Source: JANXMY01 sp965246745
GTDB lineage: Bacteria > Armatimonadota > Armatimonadia > Armatimonadales > Capsulimonadaceae
DNA length: 64,000 nt
Direction of reading: 5' to 3'
NCBI GenBank assembly: GCA_965246745.1
Contig: OZ251980.1
Span: 3,472,001-3,536,000, forward strand
The translations under genes and the position numbers were made by a program. The first letter of the stretch is position 1. The number at the start of each line of letters is the position of its first letter. The notes under the pieces were generated by a model that was not told the origin of the DNA, searched no databases, and saw only the letters and a list, made by a program, of their open reading frames with translations. This document shows positions 9,453 to 18,335 of the stretch, one piece after another.

Positions 9453-10817
9453 ATGTCCGTAACGGCGATTTCCCCCATTGACGGGCGCTACGAAGCGATT
9501 ACCTCGGACCTCGGACCGGACTTTTCCGAGTTCGCCCTGATCAAGTACCGGGTGCAGGTGGAAGTCGAGTGGCTTTTGTTTCTCTCGGCCCGGCCCGAAA
9601 TCCCTGAAGTGCGGGCGTTTACCGGCAGCGAAGTCACTTACCTGCGGTCGCTGGTGACGGCATTCGACGTGTCCGAAGCCGAAGCCGTCCGGCAGATCGA
9701 GCGGACGACCCGCCACGATGTCAAAGCGGTCGAGTATTACTTGCAGGAAAAGCTGACGCCGACTACCCTGGCCGACGTGCTCTCGTTTATCCACTTCTGC
9801 TGCACGTCGGAAGACATCAACAACCTGGCCTATGCGCTGATGCTGCGGGGCGGGCTGACCGAAAAGTGGCTGCCGCTGGCCCACACGCTGACCGACCGGG
9901 TGGCGGAAATGGCGCGGGAAATGCGCGAAACCGCGATCCTCGCCCGCACCCACGGCCAGCCGGCGTCGCCCACCACGCTCGGCAAAGAAATGGCCGTGTT
10001 TGTTCATCGGTGGCGGCGGCAGCTTCGGCAGATTGAAGCGACGGAATATCTCGGCAAGTTCAGCGGCACGGTCGGCAACTATCACACCCATTCGGTCGCG
10101 TACCCCGACTTGGACTGGCCCGCGCTGGCCCAGGAATTTGTGGAAGGGCTGGGGCTGACATTCAATCCGCTGACCACGCAGATCGAGTCGCACGATTACA
10201 TTGCCGAGCTGGCGCATGCTTTGGCCCGGTTCAACACGATTTTGCTCGGCTTCGACCAGGACATCTGGACATATATCTCTTGGGGCTACTTCAAGCAGCG
10301 GGCCGTCGCCGGGGAAGTCGGGTCCTCGACCATGCCGCACAAAGTCAACCCGATCAACTTTGAGAACTCGGAAGCCAATCTCGGGGTCAGCAATGCACTG
10401 CTGCTTCATCTGGCCGGCAAGCTGCCCGTGTCCCGCTTGCAGCGCGATTTAACCGATTCGTCGGCCCTGCGGAATGTCGGCACGGCGATTGCCCACTCCT
10501 ATTTGTCGCTCCACGCCACCCTGCGCGGCCTGAGCGTTCTGGATGTCAGCCAAGCCGCCATCGCCCGCGATCTCGCCCCGGCGTGGGAAGTGCTCGCCGA
10601 GCCGGTGCAGACCGTCATGCGCCGGGTCTCGATGCCGGGCGCATATGAGCGGCTCAAAGAGCTGACGCGCGGCGCGGGCATCACGCAGGCCGGCATGCAG
10701 GCATTTATCCAGACGCTCGACCTGCCCGCCGCCGACAGAGCACGCCTGCTCGCGCTGACCCCGGCGGCCTACACCGGCCTCGCCGCCCAGCTCGCCGGCT
10801 TGGTAGACGCCGACTAA
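9453..10817 (+). CDS. purB: Adenylosuccinate lyase
   Basis: The protein has 454 residues and belongs to the fumarase/aspartase superfamily. It catalyses two steps of purine synthesis: SAICAR to AICAR and adenylosuccinate to AMP. The superfamily signature SSTMPHKVNPINFEN is at about residues 290-304, and the conserved THGQPASPTTLGKE and CTSEDINN blocks are present. The length and close match to the enterobacterial-type PurB support the call. A Shine-Dalgarno-like aaaaggag lies before ATG 9453. It is followed after 31 nt by purS and purQ, so purine genes are grouped, although purL is not here. Confidence 0.96.
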   Translation: MSVTAISPIDGRYEAITSDLGPDFSEFALIKYRVQVEVEWLLFLSARPEIPEVRAFTGSEVTYLRSLVTAFDVSEAEAVRQIERTTRHDVKAVEYYLQEKLTPTTLADVLSFIHFCCTSEDINNLAYALMLRGGLTEKWLPLAHTLTDRVAEMAREMRETAILARTHGQPASPTTLGKEMAVFVHRWRRQLRQIEATEYLGKFSGTVGNYHTHSVAYPDLDWPALAQEFVEGLGLTFNPLTTQIESHDYIAELAHALARFNTILLGFDQDIWTYISWGYFKQRAVAGEVGSSTMPHKVNPINFENSEANLGVSNALLLHLAGKLPVSRLQRDLTDSSALRNVGTAIAHSYLSLHATLRGLSVLDVSQAAIARDLAPAWEVLAEPVQTVMRRVSMPGAYERLKELTRGAGITQAGMQAFIQTLDLPAADRARLLALTPAAYTGLAAQLAGLVDAD

Positions 10818-10826
10818 AAACCGTGT

Positions 10827-10840
10827 TATAATACAGGAGG
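10827..10840 (+). promoter_or_regulatory. -10 box and Shine-Dalgarno before purS
   Basis: TATAAT (10827-10832) is followed at once by aggagg (10835-10840), and the purS ATG is at 10849. purS-purQ may therefore have their own short-leader promoter besides read-through from purB. Confidence 0.5.
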
Positions 10841-10848
10841 AGCCGAAA

Positions 10849-11103
10849 ATGCCGCAGGTGAAAGTTTATGTGACGCTGAAGCCGTCGCTTCTCGACGCGC
10901 AGGGAAAAGTTGTGCAGGGGGCGCTGACCCAGCTCGGCTACGCCGATGTCGAGAACGTGCGGATCGGCAAGTATATCGAGATGACGGTCGCCGCCGGCCC
11001 CGAAGGGGATGCCCAGGCGATAGACGCCCAGGTGCGGGAAATGTGCGGCAAGCTGCTCGCGAACCCCGTGATTGAAGATTATCGGTACGAGGTGACAGCT
11101 TGA
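10849..11103 (+). CDS. purS: Phosphoribosylformylglycinamidine synthase subunit PurS
   Basis: An 84-residue PurS, the small scaffold subunit of the three-part FGAM synthase (PurS-PurQ-small PurL). The typical start KVYVTLKPSLLDAQGKVVQGAL and the motif VRIGKYIEM are present. It has a strong Shine-Dalgarno and overlaps purQ by 4 nt, so the two are translationally coupled. Confidence 0.95.
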   Translation: MPQVKVYVTLKPSLLDAQGKVVQGALTQLGYADVENVRIGKYIEMTVAAGPEGDAQAIDAQVREMCGKLLANPVIEDYRYEVTA

Positions 11104-11789
11104 AGTTCGGCGTCATCAAATTCCCCGGCGCGAACTGCGACCAGGACGCGTACCATACGCTCAAAGACACGCTCGGTCAGCCGACCGAGTATTTGTGGCA
11201 TGGGGACAGCGATTTGAAGTCCGTGGACTGCGTGGTCATCCCCGGCGGCTTCTCCTACGGCGACTACCTGCGCTGCGGCGCAATCGCCCGCTTTTCGCCG
11301 GTCATGGGCGCTGTGCAGGAGTTCGCGTCGCGCGGCGGATTTGTTATCGGCATGTGCAACGGCTTTCAGATTTTGTGCGAGTCGCATCTTTTGCCCGGCG
11401 CTTTGCTTCGCAACGACGGCCAGAAGTTCGTCTGCCGTCAGATTTATTTGCGGACCGAGAACACCGAAACGCCGTGGACCAACATGCTGACGCCGGGCCA
11501 AATGCTGCAAGTGCCGATTGCCCACGGCGAAGGCAAATACGTCTGCGACGACGGCGTTTTAGGGGAGCTGAAAAGCGCAAGCCGCGTTTTGTTTCGCTAC
11601 TGCGACGCCGACGGGTCGGTCACTGCCGACGCCAACCCGAACGGCTCTTTGGACGGCATCGCCGGAGTCGCTTCCGCCGATTTTCGGATTTTGGGCATGA
11701 TGCCCCATCCCGAGCGGGCATCGGACCCCGCACTCGGCTCGGCGGACGGCCGGGCGCTGTTTGAGTCCCTTCTGCGCTTTTTTGACTGA
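11100..11789 (+). CDS. purQ: Phosphoribosylformylglycinamidine synthase subunit PurQ (glutaminase)
   Basis: A 229-residue class I glutamine amidotransferase subunit that supplies ammonia to PurL. The nucleophile is Cys86 in GMCNGFQIL, and the His/Glu pair is in MMPHPERASDP near the C-terminus. GGFSYGDYLRCGAIAR is a PurQ hallmark. The start is TTG at 11100, overlapping the purS stop as TTGA, with gaggtgac upstream as Shine-Dalgarno. The partner purL is not in the window; the next gene encodes a different superfamily member. Confidence 0.95.
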   Translation: MKFGVIKFPGANCDQDAYHTLKDTLGQPTEYLWHGDSDLKSVDCVVIPGGFSYGDYLRCGAIARFSPVMGAVQEFASRGGFVIGMCNGFQILCESHLLPGALLRNDGQKFVCRQIYLRTENTETPWTNMLTPGQMLQVPIAHGEGKYVCDDGVLGELKSASRVLFRYCDADGSVTADANPNGSLDGIAGVASADFRILGMMPHPERASDPALGSADGRALFESLLRFFD

Positions 11790-11822
11790 GCGCACTTTTG
11801 CCGGCCTTAGAAAGAACCTGTC

Positions 11823-12485
11823 ATGAAAACTGTGGATGTGCTGCTGTTTGACGGTGTGGATGAGCTGGACTTTTGCGGCCCGTATGAAGCGCTGGCGTCG
11901 TGCCGCCGCCTGGTGGACGGCCGGTGGAGCGACAAGCCGGCGTTCCATGTGCAGACGGTCGCCGACGGCAGCCGGACCATCAAGTGCGCCCACGGGCTGT
12001 GCGTCCTGCCCGACAAATCGCTGGCGCAGGCGTATGAAGCCGATGTTGTCATTATTCCCGGCGGTCCCGGCGCACGCAAGGAAACCCTGCCGCTGCATAT
12101 TTTAGAGTTTTTGACCCGCGCCGCCGACAGCGCCGAAATTATTGCCTCGGTCTGCACCGGGGCGTTTATTCTCGCCCAGGCCGGCCTGGCCGACGGTCAC
12201 CAGATCACGACCCACGCCGCCCAGGCGGACACGCTGGCAAAGCTGTACCCGAAAGTCCATGTGGTCAAAGGCCCGCGCGTGGTCGCCAGCGGCAAGACTT
12301 TGATGTCCTCGGCGGGCATCTCCGCCGGCATTGATTTGGCATTGGCGATTATTGCCCGCTATGAAGGCAAAGACACCGCCCAGTTTGCCGCCAAGCGCCT
12401 GGAATGGCCGGGTCAGTGGGCCGAAGCGACACTCCGCCCGGCCCCCGCCCCCGCCAAAGCCGCCCCTGCGCTTGCCCGCCGTTAG
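11823..12485 (+). CDS. DJ-1/PfpI family protein
   Basis: A 220-residue DJ-1/PfpI-like protein with a class I amidotransferase-like fold. The nucleophile-elbow Cys is Cys111 in SVCTGAFIL. The sequence resembles the N-terminal domain of GlxA-type AraC regulators, but no DNA-binding domain follows; the C-terminus is only an Ala/Pro-rich tail. The activity (chaperone, glyoxalase or isonitrile hydratase-like) cannot be decided from sequence. It lies 33 nt after purQ on the same strand and ends at a bidirectional terminator. Confidence 0.8.
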   Translation: MKTVDVLLFDGVDELDFCGPYEALASCRRLVDGRWSDKPAFHVQTVADGSRTIKCAHGLCVLPDKSLAQAYEADVVIIPGGPGARKETLPLHILEFLTRAADSAEIIASVCTGAFILAQAGLADGHQITTHAAQADTLAKLYPKVHVVKGPRVVASGKTLMSSAGISAGIDLALAIIARYEGKDTAQFAAKRLEWPGQWAEATLRPAPAPAKAAPALARR

Positions 12486-12510
12486 CCGAGCGCCAAAATC
12501 AATGCAGACG

Positions 12511-12557
12511 CAAAAAACAGCGGCGAGACTTTTCAGTCCCGCCGCTGTTTTTTGCGT
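12511..12557. terminator. Bidirectional intrinsic terminator
   Basis: The stem cagcggcg/cgccgctg is flanked by an A run on the left and a T run on the right, so it can stop both the DJ-1 gene (+) and tRNA-Pro (-), which converge here. Confidence 0.85.
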
Positions 12558-12569
12558 TCGCTTCGGCAG

Positions 12570-12644
12570 TCGGGATGACAGGATTCGAACCTGCGACCCC
12601 CGGGCCCCCAGCTCGGTGCGCTAACCAAACTGCGCTACATCCCG
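12570..12644 (-). tRNA. tRNA-Pro(GGG)
   Basis: It folds as a 75-nt cloverleaf with a CGGGATG/CATCCCG acceptor stem, a GCGC D stem and a GCAGG/CCTGT T stem around TTCGAAT. The anticodon loop CTGGGGG gives anticodon GGG with G37. The anticodon stem has one A-C mismatch. CCA is not encoded; the discriminator is A. Confidence 0.9.
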
Positions 12645-12712
12645 CCCTGCGCCCCTGCGAACAGCCAATTATAGCAGATCGCCCGCACCGCTGTCAACCG
12701 TCGCTGCGGGCA

Positions 12713-12741
12713 TTGACAGCCCCGCCCTTCGCGGCTATAAT
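12713..12741 (+). promoter_or_regulatory. Consensus sigma-70 promoter of tRNA-Ser
   Basis: TTGACA (12713-12718) and TATAAT (12736-12741), both perfect consensus, with 17-nt spacing. The predicted start is about 7 nt before the mature tRNA 5' end. Confidence 0.9.
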
Positions 12742-12755
12742 ACTCCTGCACATGG

Positions 12756-12843
12756 GGACAGGTGCCGGAGTGGTCATAACGGAACTGTCTTGAAAACAGT
12801 CGGGGGGGCAACTCCCCCGTGGGTTCGAATCCCACCCTGTCCG
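12756..12843 (+). tRNA. tRNA-Ser(TGA)
   Basis: An 88-nt tRNA with the long variable arm expected of serine tRNA (gggggg..ctcccc). The acceptor stem is GGACAGG/CCTGTCC. The anticodon stem ACTGT/ACAGT carries the loop CTTGAAA, giving anticodon TGA. The discriminator is G and CCA is not encoded. Confidence 0.95.
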
Positions 12844-12872
12844 CTGAAAAAAAAACCGATAGAAAACAACAG

Positions 12873-12901
12873 CGCGGCCCTGTGACCAGGGCCGCGTTTT
12901 T
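12873..12901 (+). terminator. Intrinsic terminator after tRNA-Ser
   Basis: The 10-bp stem cgcggccctg/cagggccgcg has a 4-nt loop (tgac) and is followed by five T residues. Confidence 0.85.
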
Positions 12902-13343
12902 GCCGTCGGAACGCCTGTACAAAAGTGGAAAAAGAGCAAAAAGCCGAAGACAGGGGGCAAAGCCTGAAAACAGAACGTCGTCCTGCTTTGAGTTGTAACC
13001 AAGCGTCAACCTGCCACTGTATTTTCAGCAACATCCGCTAAAAACTCTGGGTATACTTCCCCCGATGAGCCGGACCGATCTTCAATCGCCGCCGTCCCGA
13101 CCGCGAGGCGTTCCTTTTGCGGCGATGCCGTGTGCTGCTTCCGCGCGGCTTGAAGACCTGCTCACTCGCCTGCTGCGCTCGTGCGGCAGGCTTTCCCGCG
13201 CCCGACTCGCTCGCGGGCCGGCCGCCCTGCCGGCCGCCGCGTCCTTCCGGCGCATACTCGATAGCCGCGACGGCTTCCGCCGCCACACGCCCTGTTCTCT
13301 TGCCTCATCGCTTCTGGCCGCTACTTTGAAAGGCAGGCTTTTT
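12902..13343 (+). other. Long structured leader region of the PEP-CTERM gene
   Basis: This stretch of about 440 nt has no convincing gene. TATACT at 13052-13057 is a plausible -10 box, so the transcript may have a leader of about 280 nt. Between 13170 and 13240 the leader holds GC-rich hairpins such as ctgctgcgctcgtgcggcag and the pair ggccggccgcc/ggccggccgcc. An open frame from ATG 13065 runs in phase into the next gene, but its composition (Arg/Ala/Ser-rich) looks non-protein. I do not recognise a known riboswitch. Confidence 0.4.
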
Positions 13344-13898
13344 ATGCGTTCCGCGTTACGCCTCTTCGCCGCACCGCTGGCTCTTGCCGGCAGTCTCGGC
13401 GCTCTTTTCTGCGCGGGTCCCGCCCACGCCCAGGTGTTTGTCACGCCGACGGTCACGTTCAACGGGTCGCTGTACCATTACAATTACAGCGTGGTCAATG
13501 CGACGGCGGATTCGCTGGCTCTTATTGATCTCAATGGCCTGCCGATGGTCGCCGGAGCGCTGACAAACTTCTCCGCGCCGGACGGTTACCAGATTACAAA
13601 CCCTTACGACTTCAATGTCGGCATCGAGTCGTTTCTGCCGGGGCTGGACAACAACACGGCCTTCGGGCCGGGAAGCACCGTTTCCGGCTTCTCGTTTGAC
13701 AGCATCTTCGCGCCGTCGGCTATCGCGTTTGATACCACCGGGGACCCTGGAACGCCTGCCGGGACGACGCTCGGCCCCGCCGGCGCTCCCGTGCCGGAAG
13801 CCAGCACGGTTGTCTCGCTCGGCCTGGGCCTGTCGGTTCTGGCGCTTCTCGCCGTGCGCCGACGCCGCGCGGCTTCCATCGTTCACACCCACGCTTAG
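13344..13898 (+). CDS. Secreted PEP-CTERM-like surface protein
   Basis: 184 residues. A signal peptide (about 1-29, ending AHAQ) is followed by a short beta-rich secreted domain (LYHYNYSVVNATADSLALID). The C-terminus has the tripartite sorting signal of PEP-CTERM proteins: VPEAS, a hydrophobic helix (VVSLGLGLSVLALLAV) and an Arg cluster (RRRRA). Such proteins are processed by an exosortase, which is not in this window. ATG 13344 is chosen because the signal peptide begins there and aaagg precedes it; an in-frame upstream ATG at 13065 is unlikely. It lies 18 nt before the DUF4331 gene, so the two are probably cotranscribed. Confidence 0.75.
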   Translation: MRSALRLFAAPLALAGSLGALFCAGPAHAQVFVTPTVTFNGSLYHYNYSVVNATADSLALIDLNGLPMVAGALTNFSAPDGYQITNPYDFNVGIESFLPGLDNNTAFGPGSTVSGFSFDSIFAPSAIAFDTTGDPGTPAGTTLGPAGAPVPEASTVVSLGLGLSVLALLAVRRRRAASIVHTHA

Positions 13899-13916
13899 AA
13901 ACTAAGAGACCACACC

Positions 13917-15467
13917 ATGAATTTCAAGACTCTCTTCTGTGCGGCGGCAGCCTTCGGCGCACTTGCCGCGCTCGGCGGCGGCTCCGCGCAGGCGTCCAGC
14001 CACAGCGATGCGCCGCTGATCAAGCTTGACCCGCAGGCAAACCTCACTGACGTGTACGCGTTCCGGCGCAACCGGCCCGACGGCACCAAAGTGCTGGTCG
14101 TCGAAGTCAGTGTCCGCCCCTTCTCGGAGCCGGGTGACGGCGTCACCTACGACTCGTTCTCGGATGACGCCCGCTACTCTATTCATATTGCAAACCCAAT
14201 CACCGGCGCGGAAGTCCAGCGCTACGACTTCAAGTTCTCGCCGGTTTCCAGCCAAAACGGCAGCTACAAGAACCTCGACACGATCCTGCGCTACGGGCGC
14301 GGCGCAAACGTCAACGGCGCGGCGGATGCCGGCCCGATCATGGATGTCGGCGACGCCCACCAGAACTTCGTCCAAAGCTACACCGTCACCAAGACCGTCT
14401 CGGCGACCGGCCAGGCGACCGCGCTCAGCCCTGCCGGCATGACCCTGCTGGTTCCGCCCGCAAACACCGGCCTGCGGACGACCCCCGCCTACAACGACCC
14501 GAGCACGGGCAAGGCCGTCAGCGGCGCGACGACCCGCGCTGCGCTGGACACCTACACCCGCGAGACCACCTACGACCTCCCGGCGGTTCCCGGCGCAGCC
14601 GGCCAGACGACCGTGTTTGCCGGCTCCCGCGAGGACGGCTTTTATGCCGACACGCCCGGCATCTTCGACCTGCTCGACTCGCGCATTTTGTCCAACAAAA
14701 AAGGCAACGGGCTGGGCCAGGACGGCACCGGCGTGGACGGCTTCAAGGGCTACAATGTCCTGCACTACGCGATTGTGATCCCGCTGAGCGACCTGCCTGC
14801 GTTTTCCTACCAGGCCGCGTTTACTTCCGGCCTCAGCAGCGGCGTCGGCGTGTATGCGTCTGTTTCCCGCCCCCGCGTCACCCTGCGCTCGACCACCGGC
14901 GACAATGTAGGCTCCGGCCCGTACATCCAGGTCAACCGCGAAGCGAACCCGCTCTTCAACGAAGTGCTGGTGGCAATCCGGGACAAAGACAACTACAACC
15001 GCGACCTGCCGACCTCGGACGCCGCAAAGTATAAGACTTATGCGCTGAACCCGGAAGTCGCGGCATTGATCAACAAAGTCTACAGCACCAATTTCGCGAC
15101 AACCAACCGCGTTGACCTCGCCGCCGTTTATATTCCTGATGTCATCCGGGTAGACACGACGACCGGCCCGGCGAACATCTCCGGCCAGGCGGCGTTCAGC
15201 CGGCTCGGCTTTATCGGCGGCGACACGCTCAAAACGGCAAACGGCACGACCCCCGGCGGCTGGCCGAACGGACGCCGCTTCGGCGACGACGTGGTAGACA
15301 TCGCGCTGACGGCGGTGGCAAGCGGCCCGGATTACAAGACGGTTACGCTGCTCGGGGACAACGTCGCAAGCAACGATCAGGTTTACAACATGACCTTCCC
15401 GTATGCCGCAACGCCCAACGCCGGAACGCGCAACTCGAAGGACTCCGGCGTCAATGCCGGAGGGTAG
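13917..15467 (+). CDS. Secreted DUF4331 family protein
   Basis: The protein has 516 residues. A signal peptide (about 1-26, ending AQA) is followed by the family's hallmark N-terminus SSHSDAPLIKLDPQANLTDVYAF. The DUF4331 fold has no established activity; the conserved His/Asp near the mature N-terminus suggests metal binding, which is inference. No transmembrane or sorting segment is visible. It sits directly after the PEP-CTERM gene and before two TPR genes and a NicO-type transporter on the same strand. The gene ends at a strong palindrome that can act as a terminator. Confidence 0.88.
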   Translation: MNFKTLFCAAAAFGALAALGGGSAQASSHSDAPLIKLDPQANLTDVYAFRRNRPDGTKVLVVEVSVRPFSEPGDGVTYDSFSDDARYSIHIANPITGAEVQRYDFKFSPVSSQNGSYKNLDTILRYGRGANVNGAADAGPIMDVGDAHQNFVQSYTVTKTVSATGQATALSPAGMTLLVPPANTGLRTTPAYNDPSTGKAVSGATTRAALDTYTRETTYDLPAVPGAAGQTTVFAGSREDGFYADTPGIFDLLDSRILSNKKGNGLGQDGTGVDGFKGYNVLHYAIVIPLSDLPAFSYQAAFTSGLSSGVGVYASVSRPRVTLRSTTGDNVGSGPYIQVNREANPLFNEVLVAIRDKDNYNRDLPTSDAAKYKTYALNPEVAALINKVYSTNFATTNRVDLAAVYIPDVIRVDTTTGPANISGQAAFSRLGFIGGDTLKTANGTTPGGWPNGRRFGDDVVDIALTAVASGPDYKTVTLLGDNVASNDQVYNMTFPYAATPNAGTRNSKDSGVNAGG

Positions 15468-15477
15468 AAACGAATGC

Positions 15478-15617
15478 CCCGGACCGGCAATCCGGGGCTT
15501 TTAGAGTGCGATTGTCCGCCTTCGTGGATATAAGGAGCGGGGGCGGAAGCGTTCTCGTTCTTTATGTTCACGCCGGGGGACAGTCGCTTTAAAAAAGACC
15601 CGGAATGCCGGTCCGGG
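15478..15617. repeat. Long-armed palindrome (about 40-bp arms) acting as tandem terminators
   Basis: The left arm (15478-15517) and right arm (15578-15617) are inverted copies with a few mismatches. Each arm contains its own hairpin, cccggaccggcaatccgggg and its counterpart, followed by T-rich sequence, so each half is a plausible intrinsic terminator. The left arm also carries gtgcgattgtccgccttcg, which resembles gtgcaactccccgccttcg in the palindrome at 3070-3200. Confidence 0.85.
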
Positions 15618-15634
15618 TTTTTCCTCCATCCATT

Positions 15635-17020
15635 ATGAAGCAAGCACTTTTTCCAGTTTTATTTGCACTTTTTCCCTGTGCGGCGATCAGCGGCTGCGCG
15701 TCGCATCACGCCGCTTCAAGCGCCCCGGCGCAGAGCGCGGCGCCGGCCCTGCCGTCTGCCGAGGCGACGCTGGCAGCGATCCCGGCGTCCTCCAGCCCGA
15801 CTGCCGCCGACCACGGCATCGCAAAATGGGCGGGTCAGCTTAAGCAGAACCCGAGCGACGACAAAGTTTGGGTCCGGCTCGGCGATACGCTCATGCAAAA
15901 GCCGCGCGAGACCGCCGACCCGCGCTTTTACGCCGTCGCCGAGCAGGCGTACAGCCAGGCGCTGGCCCGGAACCCGAACAATGCCGATGCGCTCACCGGG
16001 CTGGCCTGGGTCTCGGGCGACCGCAACCAATATGCAAAAAGCGCCGAATGGGCAAAAAAAGCCGTCGCGCTGAACCCGAAAGACAACACGGCTTACGGCC
16101 TGCTCGGCGACGCCGATGCCGCGACCGGGCATTACGACGACGCTTACGCCCATTACCAGACAATGCTTGACATCCGGCCCGACATCGCCTCGTACAGCCG
16201 GGGGGCAAAGCTTTTGTACCAGGACGGCAACTCGCGCAAGGCCATGTGGCTGATGATCAAAGCCGTCAAAACCGGCAGCCCTTACGCCGAAAATACCGCT
16301 TGGTGCCGCACCCGGCTTTCCGAGATGCTGTTCGACCAGGGCGCACTCCTGCCCGCCGAACAGACGCTCCAAACCGTTTTGAAGACAACGCCCAACAACG
16401 CCGAAGCGCTGGCGACAATGGCGAAGTTCAAGGCGGCGCGAGGAAACACCGCGGCGGCCATCGCGCTTTGCAAGAAATCGGCGGCCATTGCGCCCGACCC
16501 GGAAACGCTGACGGCGCTCGGCGACTTGTATGCCCTGTCCGGTGACAACGCAGAGGCCGAGAAGCAGTATGTATCCGCCGAAGCGCTCTACCAAAAAAAC
16601 ACCGATGCCGGGATTGACGAGCATATGCAAATCGCCAAATTCGACGCCGACCATGACCGGAACCTGCCCCAAGCCTTGCAGATGGCCGAGCAGAACAAAG
16701 ACAGCCTGAACATCGGCGACGCCGACACGCTGGCCTGGTGCCTGTTCAAGAACGGGCGGCAGGACGAAGCCAAAGCCGTCATTGAAACCGCACTGGCGCG
16801 GCGCACCCCCGAAGCCGGGATGCTGTTCCACGCGGGCATGATCTATGCCAAAGCCGGCGACCGGGTGACGGGCGGCAAGTGCCTGGCGCACGCCCTCAGT
16901 CTCAACCCCTATTTCAGCCTGCGGGACGCGAAAATCGCCGCCGACACGCTGAAACAGCTCGGCAGCGGGCCGGCGGCCGCCGCGTCCGCTAAGCCGCCCT
17001 TGAAAGCAAGCAGGACTTGA
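15635..17020 (+). CDS. TPR-repeat lipoprotein
   Basis: 461 residues. The start at ATG 15635 gives a lipoprotein signal peptide with the lipobox-like ISGC, placing it at a membrane surface. The rest is tetratricopeptide repeats (NPNNADALTGLAWVSGDRNQ, LNPKDNTAYGLLGDADAATG and others), which usually mediate protein contacts. It is a clear paralogue of the next gene: blocks such as QKARETAD/QKPRETAD, AYGLLGDAD and ASYSRG recur in the same order. The two genes abut as TGATG, which indicates coupled translation. Confidence 0.85.
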   Translation: MKQALFPVLFALFPCAAISGCASHHAASSAPAQSAAPALPSAEATLAAIPASSSPTAADHGIAKWAGQLKQNPSDDKVWVRLGDTLMQKPRETADPRFYAVAEQAYSQALARNPNNADALTGLAWVSGDRNQYAKSAEWAKKAVALNPKDNTAYGLLGDADAATGHYDDAYAHYQTMLDIRPDIASYSRGAKLLYQDGNSRKAMWLMIKAVKTGSPYAENTAWCRTRLSEMLFDQGALLPAEQTLQTVLKTTPNNAEALATMAKFKAARGNTAAAIALCKKSAAIAPDPETLTALGDLYALSGDNAEAEKQYVSAEALYQKNTDAGIDEHMQIAKFDADHDRNLPQALQMAEQNKDSLNIGDADTLAWCLFKNGRQDEAKAVIETALARRTPEAGMLFHAGMIYAKAGDRVTGGKCLAHALSLNPYFSLRDAKIAADTLKQLGSGPAAAASAKPPLKASRT

Positions 17021-18324
17021 TGAACCGGCTTTTTCCAATCAGTTTATTGCTGCTGTGCATTGGAGCCGGGGCTTGGACGCTGCACCGGCCGGCGGCTTTG
17101 ACCCACGCCGCCGTGCAGGCAGTGCCTGTCGCCGACGCAAAAACAGCCGAAGTCCAGCAGCTTGACCTCGCCATCGCGAAAGAAACGCGCCTGACCCGGA
17201 AGACGCCGCATGATCCCAAAGCCTGGACCGACCTCGGCAATGCCCTGATGCAAAAAGCGCGGGAAACGGCAGACCTCAGCTACTACGGCCTCGCCGAAGC
17301 CGATTACAAACAAGCGCTGACCGTGGACCCGTCCAGCGCCGCCGCGCTGGACGGCATGGCGTGGGTGACAAGCGACCGGCACGAGTTCGAAAAAAGCAAA
17401 TTCTGGGCGAACAAAGCGCTGATGCACGATCCCAATTCCCAGGATGCGTATGGCCTGCTTGGCGACGCCGATCAGGAGCTTGGGGACTACGCGGCGGCTT
17501 ACGCGCACTACCAAAAAATGCTCAATCTGCGGCCTGATCTGGCTTCCTACAGCCGGGGCGGCCATTTGTTGTGGCTGACCGGAGACTTCCGAAAGGGGGT
17601 CACGCTGATGGACAAGGCGATTGACGCGGGCGGTCCGTATGCCGAAAGCACCGGCTGGTGCCGCGCTCAGCTTGGCTTGATGCTTTGGAGCGAGGGCCAC
17701 GAGGCGGCAGCGGAACAGACGCTGCGCGATGCACTCACGACGACCCCGCATAACTACCGCGTGCTGATGGCGCTGGGCCGGGTTCTGGCGGGCAAAAGGG
17801 ACTATTCCGGCGCGATTGACAGCTACAAAAAAGCCATAGACGTTGTGCCGCAGGTGGACGCCGTGGCTGCCCTCGGCGATTTGTATGCCCTGACAGGCCG
17901 AAAGGCGGACGCCGAGCAGCAGTTCAGGCTGGCCGAGAGCATTGACCGCCTCCAGAAAGCAAACGGCGTCAAAGGCGGCTGGCAGATGTCTTTGTTTCGG
18001 GCAAATCACGACCGGAACCTGCCGGAAGCGTTAGCGGACGCCGAGACGGAGTACAAAACGCGCAAGAATGTTTACGCCGCCGACGCACTGGCCTGGTGCT
18101 TATATAAGAGCGGGCGCTACTTGGAGGCCGCCGCGACAAGCCGGGCGGCGCTGGCTCAAAAAACGCCGGAAGCGGAATTTCTTTACCATGCCGGCATGAT
18201 TGCGCTGAAGCGGAACGATACAAAGGCCGCGCACGCGTACCTGCAAGGGGCGCTTCAGCTTGCCCCGAACTTCAGCCCGGTAGATGCGCCCCGAGCGGCG
18301 TCAGCCCTAAAGCAACTAAGCTGA
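17020..18324 (+). CDS. TPR-repeat protein, paralogue of the preceding lipoprotein
   Basis: 434 residues. An N-terminal hydrophobic segment (about 3-18) could be a signal peptide or anchor; there is no lipobox Cys. TPR units follow with the same landmarks as the upstream gene. A TTG three bases earlier is an alternative start. The strong similarity points to tandem duplication followed by loss of the lipid anchor in one copy. It lies 11 nt before the NicO-type transporter gene, so DUF4331-TPR-TPR-transporter form one cluster. Confidence 0.83.
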   Translation: MNRLFPISLLLLCIGAGAWTLHRPAALTHAAVQAVPVADAKTAEVQQLDLAIAKETRLTRKTPHDPKAWTDLGNALMQKARETADLSYYGLAEADYKQALTVDPSSAAALDGMAWVTSDRHEFEKSKFWANKALMHDPNSQDAYGLLGDADQELGDYAAAYAHYQKMLNLRPDLASYSRGGHLLWLTGDFRKGVTLMDKAIDAGGPYAESTGWCRAQLGLMLWSEGHEAAAEQTLRDALTTTPHNYRVLMALGRVLAGKRDYSGAIDSYKKAIDVVPQVDAVAALGDLYALTGRKADAEQQFRLAESIDRLQKANGVKGGWQMSLFRANHDRNLPEALADAETEYKTRKNVYAADALAWCLYKSGRYLEAAATSRAALAQKTPEAEFLYHAGMIALKRNDTKAAHAYLQGALQLAPNFSPVDAPRAASALKQLS

Positions 18325-18335
18325 AAGGAAACACA

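Noticed and set aside
9453..12485. Complete purine operon
   Set aside because: Only purB, purS and purQ are present; purL does not follow, and the next gene is a DJ-1/PfpI protein rather than a pur gene.
13065..13343. 93-residue N-terminal extension of the PEP-CTERM protein
   Set aside because: The signal peptide begins at 13344 with a Shine-Dalgarno-like sequence, and the upstream residues look like translated hairpins. Kept only as a leader-RNA finding.
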